A DNA stretch of 64,000 bases from Micromonospora coriariae. GTDB taxonomy: Bacteria > Actinomycetota > Actinomycetes > Mycobacteriales > Micromonosporaceae. Made by a program: the position numbers and the translations under genes. The stretch spans positions 1,612,001 through 1,676,000 of the forward strand of contig NZ_LT607412.1 in assembly GCF_900091455.1 (NCBI RefSeq). The letters are read 5' to 3'. Below the pieces are notes generated by a model that saw nothing but the letters and a program-made list of their open reading frames with translations, ran no database searches and was not told the origin of the DNA. Positions 1-7,592 of the stretch are shown here, one piece after another (the stretch's first letter is position 1; each line of letters opens with the position of its first letter).

Positions 1-1002
1 CTTCAAGACGTTGATCTTCCAAGATTCGTCCAGTGAACTCGGAATATCGAGTAGGACCCTGGTCAGCTTGGTCCTCTCAGTTTGCTTCGCGATACCGAAC
101 CAGGTCCCCCACATGATCAGGCGACGAGCCCGGTAGAGGTAGAACCCCTGGTTCTTGATGAATCCATCCCGTCCACCTAGGCGCTCCCACGCGTCTTGGT
201 CCACGTTGCTGTGATGTGGGAGGGTGAAGGGCTGCATCGTTACGGCGCCGGCTTTGGTCCAAATTTTCTCCACGGGTCCGGCGATGGTCGCGGCGTACTT
301 GCGGGCGAAAGGATCGAACGCAGCGAGCTCTCGGCTGTTGACTGAGATTCGTATGGTGCGATGACCGCCCTCGCGCTCCAAAAATCGGTGAAAGACCATC
401 TCTAGATGACATGCCGCCTCGGAGACGCGCCTTGCAAATGTTCGAGAGTCGTTTCCATCGTCAGTTCCGCTGACAATGCGGTCCAAGTTCTGCCAGACCA
501 CCAGCGTGCCTGTCTCGCCGACACGGTCGGACCAGGGGACTTCGGTGGCTGGGGGCCGGCTGACGTACCACTCGTCTCGGCGGCTGACCTCGTCCAGGTC
601 CCACCGGGCGGTACTGATGACCTCCGACTGCTTTGTCAGCACCGTCATCCGTCGGCACTGGGAAAACGATGCAGTCTTCATGCCCATGCCGAATCGTCCT
701 AGGTCGTCGGGCTGGCGTCCTTCGGAGGGGCTGGTGCTCGCGAGGCGCATCGCCAGGTGCAGTTGCTCAGCGCCCATGCCGTACCCGTCGTCCAAAATCC
801 CGATGGCGGAGTCGGATCCATCGAACTTGGCGAAGATTTCGACACGCGTTGCGTCGGCAGATACGGAGTTGTCGACGATGTCGGCAAGGGCGGTCTCCAA
901 GCTGTAGCCAAAATCGCGCAGGCTCTCTACCAGGCTTGCCGCGCTCGGACGCGCCTCGAACCCGAAGTTCCCGGCGTCCGACGGAACGTTTCCGTCTAGC
1001 AA
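1..1002 (-). CDS. GHKL (MutL/MORC-like) ATPase 1, partial at window edge
   Basis: The reading frame is open from a TTG start at 1002 to base 1, so at least 334 residues are present and the C-terminus lies outside the window. A GAGGGGG Shine-Dalgarno sequence precedes the TTG, which decides the start. The GHKL nucleotide-binding motifs are visible: N-box ADIVDNSV (about residues 39-46), G1 DDGYGM (about 66-71) and G2 GRFGMGMKTAS (about 98-108). These are followed by an S5-like half containing RARRLIMWGTW. It is clearly homologous to the ATPases at 2453-3757 and 6043-7545, but not a recent copy. In MORC-type restriction systems such proteins are thought to dimerise on ATP binding and clamp or remodel DNA. 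It points away from the rest of the island, so it may belong to a second operon extending leftward. Confidence 0.85.
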   Translation of the reverse strand, partial: MLDGNVPSDAGNFGFEARPSAASLVESLRDFGYSLETALADIVDNSVSADATRVEIFAKFDGSDSAIGILDDGYGMGAEQLHLAMRLASTSPSEGRQPDDLGRFGMGMKTASFSQCRRMTVLTKQSEVISTARWDLDEVSRRDEWYVSRPPATEVPWSDRVGETGTLVVWQNLDRIVSGTDDGNDSRTFARRVSEAACHLEMVFHRFLEREGGHRTIRISVNSRELAAFDPFARKYAATIAGPVEKIWTKAGAVTMQPFTLPHHSNVDQDAWERLGGRDGFIKNQGFYLYRARRLIMWGTWFGIAKQTERTKLTRVLLDIPSSLDESWKINVLK

Positions 1003-1132
1003 GCTTCCCCCTCGTGTCCCTGAACCACCCCACGTGCCACCTATGATGATCTTCAGGGTGGTTGTTGCAGTCCACTGTTCAGGTACGTTGTCCTAGACGA
1101 GTAGTTCCGACTGCCGGTTAGTGGTCGAACGG

Positions 1133-1590
1133 TCAGTGGTCGAAGGCGATCAGGGATTGGGTGGCCTGGGTCGGCGCCGGGCGCGTGGAGGCGGTCGCCG
1201 CCGCGGCGCTCCCCCAGCCGGGATTCCTGCTGGACTGTCCCGGATCGGCCAGGGCCACGAGGGGGTCTGGGGCCCTGACCAGCTCGGACGGCTTGTCGTC
1301 CGCGGCGGACAACCGGCCGATGCGTAGCTCGGCCGCCGTGCGGCCAGGCGGTCGACCAGGTCGTCGACCTGCTCGTTGGTCTGCGCGATGATGATCAGCC
1401 ACTCGCCGGCGGCGGCCAGATCGAGGGCGGCGCGCACCACCAGGGTCGCGCCGGCCCCAGGCGGCGAGTCGACCACCATCCCACGGTGTTCACCGGAGAG
1501 TAGATCGGCCAGCACGGCCTTGATCACCCGTCCCGCCTCGACCGCGGGCGGTCTTCCAGCCCGGCAAGCATCGGTCCCACCTCCCCACAA
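1133..1590 (-). pseudogene. degenerate P-loop ATPase/helicase fragment
   Basis: One frame reads a recognisable N-terminal P-loop segment: HRGMVVDSPPGAG, then IIIAQTNEQVDDLVDRLAA. The Walker A lysine-serine pair is missing, because GAG is followed directly by A-T-L-V-V instead of K-S-T. Near base 1345 the homology moves to another frame (AELRIGRLSAADDKPSELVR), which ends at 1133. The gene is therefore frameshifted, truncated at its C-terminus and without a working nucleotide-binding loop. The family looks like an SF1-type AAA protein known to me from actinomycete genomes, but I cannot name it. It probably marks an older gene disrupted when the island was assembled. Confidence 0.6.
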
Positions 1591-1936
1591 AGGCGTCCCC
1601 GGACACTACCGGCGAAATTCCTGCTAGCGGGACCCCCGATCTCTTTCCGGCAAGCTGGACCAGGGCCTTCGCACTCAGGACTGGACCAACGATGTTGCCT
1701 GGAGCGACAACCTCCTCTGAATTGGCAGCACGGAGAGGCTCAACCCTGTGAGCTGCAGCACTGGCACGATGACGGCTCGCAAACGAGGAGTCACCCCCCT
1801 GCCTCTGAAGGCTGCATTCCATCGACGGAAGCGGCAACTGTCCGGAATCTGACAGCGCTAGGGTTGTCCGACACGAGTGATAGGGATGACGCGTGCAGCA
1901 AACATGGTCGCTGCGACGGAGCGTGGGGGCGTGACG
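1591..1936. other. gap without a recognisable gene
   Basis: No frame here gives a protein-like translation that I recognise. A TAGGGT box at 1860-1865 could be a -10 element for the vsr gene that follows. I see no tRNA, strong hairpin or attachment-site repeat. Confidence 0.4.
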
Positions 1937-2410
1937 ATGACCAGCGGCTCTGGGGAGTCGGCCGCTCGTCGGCCAGCTCCGTTGAGTGAAGCGGTCTCCA
2001 ACCAGATGAAGCGAATGCGCCGGGCCTCCACCAAGCCGGAGCTACTCATCCGCCGAGAACTGCACCGCCGCGGCCTGAGGTTCCGGATCAACCATCCTGT
2101 ACTGCCGGGACGACCTGACATCGCCTTCACCAGAGCACGTCTCGCGGTCTTCGTTGATGGGTGCTTCTGGCATCAGTGTCCGAAGCACGGGGTGATGCCG
2201 AAGAACAACCGTGAGTGGTGGCAGGCGAAGCTGCGTCGGAACGTCGAACGGGACAGGGAGAAGGACGCGGCACTGACGGCGCTGGGCTGGCAGGTTCGGC
2301 ACTTCTGGGAACACGAGGACCCGGTGGCCGTGGCGGATGAGGTGGAGCAGACATGGCGACATCTACGGACACCGCCGGCGCCTGTTTCAAGATCAGGACG
2401 TAGGTTGTGA
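1937..2410 (+). CDS. vsr: Vsr-type T:G mismatch nicking endonuclease
   Basis: The 157-residue product has the Very Short Patch repair endonuclease signature: TKPELLIRRELHRRGLRFR, then LPGRPDIAF with the catalytic aspartate, then VFVDGCFWHQCPKHG with the active-site histidine and zinc-binding cysteines, and a conserved WWQAKL helix. Vsr enzymes nick DNA 5' of the T in T:G mismatches that arise when 5-methylcytosine deaminates, and they are usually encoded beside cytosine-5 methyltransferases. One lies at 3776-5728. ATG 1937 is chosen because GGGGGC lies 9 bases upstream and the length fits the family; in-frame GTG/ATG codons from 1877 would add an unconserved tail. In several MORC-type restriction operons Vsr is thought to act as the restriction nuclease, so that role is possible here. 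Confidence 0.9.
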   Translation: MTSGSGESAARRPAPLSEAVSNQMKRMRRASTKPELLIRRELHRRGLRFRINHPVLPGRPDIAFTRARLAVFVDGCFWHQCPKHGVMPKNNREWWQAKLRRNVERDREKDAALTALGWQVRHFWEHEDPVAVADEVEQTWRHLRTPPAPVSRSGRRL

Positions 2411-2452
2411 CATCCTGGTCGTCACCAGGGACGAGCTGACGGAGGTGGGCAG

Positions 2453-3757
2453 ATGCCCGGCAAGGCGTGGTTCGACGTCGCACCCTCGGCTGCACGCTTG
2501 ACCAACTCGCTTCGCGACATCGGTTATGACTTCCCGACCGCAGTGGCCGACATCGTCGACAACAGCGTCGCCGCCGGCGCCTTGCGCGTGGAGGTGATGA
2601 TCGAATTTGCCGGGTCGAAGACCCGGGTCTACATCGCCGACGACGGACGCGGCATGTCTCCCGGTGCGCTGCTGGAGGGGCTCCGACTGGGCACGCGTCG
2701 CTCCTACAAGACAGGGGATCTCGGCCGCTACGGGTTGGGTCTCAAGACCGCGTCCCTGTCGCAGTGCCGTTCGGTTGCAGTGATTTCCCGCAGCACCCCC
2801 GACGTTGTGCGGACCTCAGCCCGAGTCCTCGACCTTGACGTGGTCGAGGAATGGGATCAGTGGATCGTGATTGATCCCGGCGCGGATCCGGATATCGCCA
2901 GAGCCCGTCAGTGGCTGGCCGAGGGCACCGGGACTGTCGTCCTCTGGCGCAACCTCGACCGGGTGCTGCCGGAGAAGCGTCCCGAGGGGGGCTGGGCACG
3001 CCGGCGACTGGAAGCGCTGGCAACAAAGACGGCGGAACATCTCGGAATCGTGTTCCATCGATTCCTCGAAGGCGTCGGCGGACGCACTCCGCTCGTCATC
3101 ACCGTCAACGGTCAGAAAGTGCGGGCATGGAACCCGTTCGCTCCTGACGAGGACTGCCTTTCCGAGCTGCCCGCGCAGCGCTTTGAGATCGCCGCCGGCG
3201 ATGTCTCGGGCCATGTTGACCTTCGCCGTTTCATCCTGCCGTCCCGTGACAGATTTTCCAGTCCAAGCGAGTTCGAGCGACTGTCGGGGCCGTTGAACTG
3301 GAACCGGCAGCAGGGTCTCTACGTCTACCGGGCCGACCGACTGGTTCAGTGGGGCGGCTGGAGTGCCATCCGCGGCATCGACGAGCACACCAAGATGGCC
3401 CGGGCCTCGCTCGACTTCAGCACGGACCTCGACTCGGCCTTCAATATCAACGTCGCGAAGATGCGGGTGTCGCTACCGGCCCAGTTGCGTCAGATGCTGG
3501 AGGTGCCGGTCAACGAGCTGTGCGGCTACGCCAACGACGCTTACCGCAAGAGCGCCCGGGTGAAGGCAAAGCCCTTGCCCCTGGACCTCAGCGCGTCAGC
3601 CGACGTGCGGTCCGCCACACAGGCGGCGACGACCACCGGGCTCGCCCTGCGAGCGGCGGCGATGCAGTCCGGCGAGTGGGCCGCCTGGCAACGAATCGCG
3701 GCGACCCTGCGCAAGGACGCCCCGGAGATCGCCCAGTCGTTGGGATTGGAGCCGTGA
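2453..3757 (+). CDS. GHKL (MutL/MORC-like) ATPase 2
   Basis: This 434-residue protein has all GHKL motifs in its first 110 residues: VADIVDNSV (N-box), DDGRGMS (G1) and GRYGLGLKTAS (G2). A second half follows with an S5-like fold signature (YVYRADRLVQWGGW). A strong GGAGG lies upstream of the ATG. It follows vsr by 42 bases on the same strand, so the two are probably co-transcribed. It has the shortest C-terminal region of the three paralogous ATPases. Expected role: an ATP-driven DNA clamp or switch in the restriction complex. The assignment to the family is firm; the specific partner is inferred from gene order. Confidence 0.9.
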   Translation: MPGKAWFDVAPSAARLTNSLRDIGYDFPTAVADIVDNSVAAGALRVEVMIEFAGSKTRVYIADDGRGMSPGALLEGLRLGTRRSYKTGDLGRYGLGLKTASLSQCRSVAVISRSTPDVVRTSARVLDLDVVEEWDQWIVIDPGADPDIARARQWLAEGTGTVVLWRNLDRVLPEKRPEGGWARRRLEALATKTAEHLGIVFHRFLEGVGGRTPLVITVNGQKVRAWNPFAPDEDCLSELPAQRFEIAAGDVSGHVDLRRFILPSRDRFSSPSEFERLSGPLNWNRQQGLYVYRADRLVQWGGWSAIRGIDEHTKMARASLDFSTDLDSAFNINVAKMRVSLPAQLRQMLEVPVNELCGYANDAYRKSARVKAKPLPLDLSASADVRSATQAATTTGLALRAAAMQSGEWAAWQRIAATLRKDAPEIAQSLGLEP

Positions 3758-3765
3758 GCCGTTGA

Positions 3766-3798
3766 CGGACCCGGCTCAGAAGAGCCGTAGCGGGTCCG
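3766..3798. terminator. hairpin between convergent genes
   Basis: CGGACCCGGCTC pairs with GAGCCG and GGGTCCG around a four-base loop with a small bulge. It sits just past the ATPase 2 stop codon and overlaps the last codons of the convergent methyltransferase gene, so it could end both transcripts. There is no U-tract, as is common in actinomycetes. Confidence 0.4.
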
Positions 3799-5728
3799 CG
3801 CGGGACTCCGAGCAGAGCTTCTGGAGCGGGCAGGCGTTGCATTCCGGATCCACCGGTCGGCACAGACTGTTGGCCAGCTCGACCAGACCCAGATGGGCTC
3901 GCCGGGCGTCCGAATCAGCGCCGATCATTCGGGCGATCTCCAAGCGGCCGTCCGTGAGCCGGTTCCGACGATCGACAGGATCACCGCTGAAGCGGGCGGC
4001 AACCCGGAGTACGCCCTTCGTCACAAGAACGGGCTCCTCGGACTCCTCTTCGCTGTGTGCGGGCACCACGAGAATCGCGAGATCGGCCACCGCTTCGGTG
4101 AGCCCCGGGACTTGGCGGAGCTGGTCGTCGTCATGGAGCAGCTCCGGGTTGTCGGCGAGCCGGCCGGCCAGTTCCAGAATCGCCCCGGCTCGGCCCGGCC
4201 GCCCAGCCCACTTGCTGATCTCCAGCAGCTCAGCCTCCGCGAGGACGGTCTCCTGCGGCTCACGCCAGCGGGCCAGGAGTGGCCAGATGAAGCGCACCAC
4301 CTCGGCCGGCGCGCGGTCCAGAAGCATTTCGGCCTGAATCACCTGCCAGCGGGTTTCCGCCCTCAGCCACGGAAGGCCGCGGACCGCAGCGCTGTCGAAC
4401 CACGCGGCGAGAAGCGCAGCGATGTCCTGCGTCGTCGCGGGCACCGGTCGCGGATCGTCCAGAGCCGCGCGGACAGCGCCGGCGAGATGCTCCCCCAGCA
4501 GCGGGGGAACGGCATTACCGATCTGGCGGAACGCCGCAGACGGTGGCCCGGCGAAGCGGAACCAGTCCGGGAACGTCTGAAGCCGCGCCGCCTCGCGAAC
4601 CGTGATGGTGCGGTTCTGCCGCGGATGGATGTACCAGTAGCCGTCCTTGGCGATGTGTGCCGTGATCGTGCGCGACAGGTTATTTTCGTCGAGCCGCTTG
4701 TACTTGTCGTCGAAGATGTCCTCGCGGTATCGCTTGACGTCGTCCGGGAGATCCCGGTACCGAGTGGTGGCGTCCATCGCCTCGAAGGCGCGAGCGTCGT
4801 CTTCGCGGACGGGCCGCGTGACGTGGTCGAAGATCTTGTTTGCGTCGTCCTCGGGCACCGACTTCCGCATGCGCCGCTGGAACTCGCTCTGCGGTCGGTC
4901 GTAGTCGGTCCAGCCCTCCGCGCCACCCGCCGGCCGCCATCCGCCTTCCACTTCCGGGAGGTCGCCGATGGCATTCCAGACCGTCACCCGCTCGCGCTGT
5001 TCCTGAGGCCATGTGAAAGCCGCGCCGTCGCGGAGCGCCACCAGGATGAGTCGTTGGCGGAACTGCGGAACGCCATAGCGGAAGGTCTCCACCGAGCGTT
5101 CCTCGACCGAGTAACCGATCGACTCCAGCTCATGGACCATGGTCCGGAGGATGAACATCTCCTTGTCCAGTGCCATGTCCGGCACGTTCTCCATGAGAAC
5201 AGCCTGAGGGCGGGCGATGCGAGCGATCTCAAGGTAGGAGCGCCACAGGTCCCGGCGCTCGTCGTACGGGTCACGCAGCCCGTGACGGACCCGGTGCCTG
5301 ATCTTCGAGCGCCCAGCCTTTGAGAACGGCTGGCAGGGAGGGCCGCCAGCGAGGAGTTCCACTCCCGCCGCCTTGATCAGTTCAGCCACCTGCCGAACCC
5401 GCTCCGGATCCCCTAGGTCCCAGTCGACGCTCATCCCGCCGTGGTGATGTCGGTGGGTCTCGATCGCTTCCTCGTCATGGTCGACCGCGATCACGACCTG
5501 GTATCCAGCGGCTTCGAGTCCCAAACTGAGACCGCCAGCACCGCTGAACAGGTCGGCGGCCAAACGGCCGCCACTGGCCCTGAGCCTCGATGCCAAGGAG
5601 ACGAGCTCCTCGGGCTCCGAGCAGGCGTCAGGGTGAGGAGCGAGGCGAAGGAAAGGACCGCGAACCAGCTTGACCCCGTACCCGCGGCGACGAACAGGGG
5701 CGGCTGGGGGCTGGTCTTCACTGGTCAC
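3776..5728 (-). CDS. cytosine-5 DNA methyltransferase fused to an EndoIII-like HhH-GPD/Fe-S domain
   Basis: Residues about 55-410 are a C5-methyltransferase: DLFSGAGGLSLGLEAAG (motif I), GGPPCQPFSKAG with the catalytic cysteine (IV), MENVPD (VI), FRQRLILVALR (VIII), LSRTITAHI (IX) and IGNAVPP (X). From about residue 437 to the end (650) there is a second domain resembling MutY/endonuclease III: PW..RWQVIQAEMLLDRAP, a helix-hairpin-helix-like VPGLTEAVADLAI, and a terminal C-x6-C-x2-C-x5-C iron-sulphur loop (CRPVDPECNACPLQKLC). The segment that should carry the catalytic Asp (VDTHV in EndoIII) reads VTKGV, so glycosylase activity is doubtful. GTG 5728 is chosen because a TAATCT box lies 8 bases upstream (leaderless start); GTG 5782 would add 18 residues. 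The fusion suggests the tail inspects or protects methylated sites against deamination damage, alongside vsr. The target sequence cannot be read from the gene. Confidence 0.9.
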   Translation of the reverse strand: MTSEDQPPAAPVRRRGYGVKLVRGPFLRLAPHPDACSEPEELVSLASRLRASGGRLAADLFSGAGGLSLGLEAAGYQVVIAVDHDEEAIETHRHHHGGMSVDWDLGDPERVRQVAELIKAAGVELLAGGPPCQPFSKAGRSKIRHRVRHGLRDPYDERRDLWRSYLEIARIARPQAVLMENVPDMALDKEMFILRTMVHELESIGYSVEERSVETFRYGVPQFRQRLILVALRDGAAFTWPQEQRERVTVWNAIGDLPEVEGGWRPAGGAEGWTDYDRPQSEFQRRMRKSVPEDDANKIFDHVTRPVREDDARAFEAMDATTRYRDLPDDVKRYREDIFDDKYKRLDENNLSRTITAHIAKDGYWYIHPRQNRTITVREAARLQTFPDWFRFAGPPSAAFRQIGNAVPPLLGEHLAGAVRAALDDPRPVPATTQDIAALLAAWFDSAAVRGLPWLRAETRWQVIQAEMLLDRAPAEVVRFIWPLLARWREPQETVLAEAELLEISKWAGRPGRAGAILELAGRLADNPELLHDDDQLRQVPGLTEAVADLAILVVPAHSEEESEEPVLVTKGVLRVAARFSGDPVDRRNRLTDGRLEIARMIGADSDARRAHLGLVELANSLCRPVDPECNACPLQKLCSESRADPLRLF

Positions 5729-5736
5729 GATCAGGC

Positions 5737-5742
5737 AGATTA
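5737..5742 (-). promoter_or_regulatory. -10 box for the methyltransferase gene
   Basis: TAATCT on the minus strand ends 8 bases before GTG 5728. A TCGACA element lies 15 bases further upstream. The spacing predicts a leaderless transcript. Confidence 0.4.
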
Positions 5743-5935
5743 CCGCCAGGTCGCCTGTGTCGACGATCGCCCATCCCGACACACCGCCGACTCATTGCGT
5801 GCTGCTGTCAACCCGACCGTTGACCTGAGCAACCAACCATCCATACGGTTGGAAGCATCGTGTGCAAAAGGCATGTAACGACCGGAAGCGCAATAAACGA
5901 TCTTGGCGCACCGCGTGAGAGGAGCATCACCTCCC

Positions 5936-5941
5936 TATACT
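5936..5941 (+). promoter_or_regulatory. -10 box upstream of the ATPase 3/Z1 operon
   Basis: TATACT lies about 100 bases before the chosen GTG of ATPase 3. It would give a leader of roughly 95 bases. No good -35 element is visible. Confidence 0.35.
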
Positions 5942-6042
5942 CGCGCTGTCTGTATCCAGGTCCAACGTTGCGCCCGCACATCGGGGAGGCGCTGATCCGG
6001 TCGGACAGCAACGAACGCAACTGTGCGGCGCCCCCGAGCTCC

Positions 6043-7545
6043 GTGCCCGACTGGAGCCGACCTGCTTTGAGCTACGACATCGCCAACCCGGATCCCGCCG
6101 GAACCATCACATCCCTCCGGTCCTTCGGGTACAGCGTCGAGGCCGCCGTGGCGGACCTCGTTGACAACAGCGTCTCGGCCGGCGCCCGGCGTATCGACGT
6201 CTACTTCACCTGGGCGGGCCCTGCCTCGTGGGTGGCGGTCGTGGATGACGGCAGAGGCATGACGACCGAGGACCTTGTCAGCGCGATGACGGTCGCCGCC
6301 CGCGGCTCCTTCAAGGCTCGCGCATCTGAGGATCTGGGCCGGTTCGGTATGGGCCTGAAGAGCGCATCGTTCTCGCAGGCCGCCCGACTCACGGTTGCGA
6401 CAAGCCCCGAGGCCGGCGCAGCTGAGGCTGTCCGCACCTGGGACCTGGCGGTCGTGTCCGCCACCAGCGAGTGGCGCCTGCTGCACGGCACCGATGACGA
6501 AACCGCTGAAACTCTGGCCCGGCTGCGACCGGACGGGGGTGTCGGCACAACCGTGATCTGGCGAAGTCTGCACCGGTTCGACGTCGACGGCCTGGCGGTG
6601 GAGGACACCCGCGCGCAGAAGCAGTTCTACACCGAGGTGACCCGCGTCGAGGAGCACCTCGGTATGGTCTTCGCCCGTTTCCTGACTGGCCGGAACCGGA
6701 TCACGATGGCGGTCAACGGCACTCCGGTAAAGGCGTGGGATCCGTTTCTGAGCGGCCATCCTTCGGTTCAGCGACTTCCCGCCGAAGAGTTGCCCGTCGG
6801 TTCGCACACCGTGCGGATCGAGCCGTTCATCCTGCCCCATCCCAAGAAGCTCGACTCCGAGCAGCAGGAACAGGCCGCCGGTCCAGCCGGCTGGCTCGAC
6901 CAGCAAGGGTTCTACGTCTACCGGCGGGACCGGCTGATCGTCGCTGGCGACTGGCTCGGCATCCGCGGTTTCCGCCGCGACGAGCGGTACAACTTGGCGC
7001 GGATCGTGGTGGACGTCCCGGCTGAGGCGGACGCCGAATGGGCCATCGACGTGCGGAAGTCGACGGCAGTGCCTCCGGTAGGTGTTCGACGCCATCTCCA
7101 GCGCATCGGCACAGCGACCCGCAGCAGGGCCGCCGAGGTGCTCAGCCACCGCGGTCGGATCGCCGCCCGGGAGCACGGCGCCGAGTTCATCTACGCCTGG
7201 CGGGTGGACAAGCGCGACGGCAGCATCCGATGCCGCATCAACCGCGACCATCCGCTGGTGCGGGAGGTCATGCAGGGCGGCCCCGATGCGGCCGTCGACG
7301 CCAAGGCGCTGATCAGGCTGCTTGAAGAGACCGTCCCGGTGGCCGCGCTGCGGATCATGCACGACGGTGACGTGGCGGATGACCCCGAGCCTTTCCTCGG
7401 AGCGGCACCCAAGGAAGTGGGCGACGTGGCGAACCGCATCTACGCCGCGTTCGTCGCCCAGGGCCGCACCCCTCGCGAGGCGAAGGAGCGCCTCGCGCTC
7501 ATGCCGCCCTTCGACCAGTTCGACGGCTTCTGGCAACAACGCTGA
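6043..7545 (+). CDS. GHKL (MutL/MORC-like) ATPase 3
   Basis: The 500-residue product has VADLVDNSV (N-box), DDGRGMT (G1) and GRFGMGLKSASFSQ (G2), then an S5-like region with GFYVYRRDRLIVAGDWLG. It has a C-terminal extension of about 120 residues beyond the shortest paralogue. GTG 6043 is the start that best aligns with the two paralogues; the frame stays open upstream to 5860, so the start is uncertain. The gene heads a same-strand run with the Z1 ATPase (47-base gap), PD-(D/E)XK protein and AIPR protein. ATPase plus Z1 plus these nucleases is the core gene set of MORC-type restriction-modification systems. Confidence 0.88.
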   Translation: MPDWSRPALSYDIANPDPAGTITSLRSFGYSVEAAVADLVDNSVSAGARRIDVYFTWAGPASWVAVVDDGRGMTTEDLVSAMTVAARGSFKARASEDLGRFGMGLKSASFSQAARLTVATSPEAGAAEAVRTWDLAVVSATSEWRLLHGTDDETAETLARLRPDGGVGTTVIWRSLHRFDVDGLAVEDTRAQKQFYTEVTRVEEHLGMVFARFLTGRNRITMAVNGTPVKAWDPFLSGHPSVQRLPAEELPVGSHTVRIEPFILPHPKKLDSEQQEQAAGPAGWLDQQGFYVYRRDRLIVAGDWLGIRGFRRDERYNLARIVVDVPAEADAEWAIDVRKSTAVPPVGVRRHLQRIGTATRSRAAEVLSHRGRIAAREHGAEFIYAWRVDKRDGSIRCRINRDHPLVREVMQGGPDAAVDAKALIRLLEETVPVAALRIMHDGDVADDPEPFLGAAPKEVGDVANRIYAAFVAQGRTPREAKERLALMPPFDQFDGFWQQR

Positions 7546-7592
7546 CGGCCCTACCGCCGCCGACCGCACATCAGATCAACGGGGAGGGCCAC

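Noticed and set aside
3893..5323. 476-residue plus-strand open frame opposite the methyltransferase
   Set aside because: It is the antisense shadow of a gene with all C5-methyltransferase motifs; the translation is arginine-rich and unlike a conserved protein.
5935..7569. 544-residue minus-strand open frame opposite ATPase 3
   Set aside because: The plus strand encodes clear GHKL motifs; the antisense frame has none.
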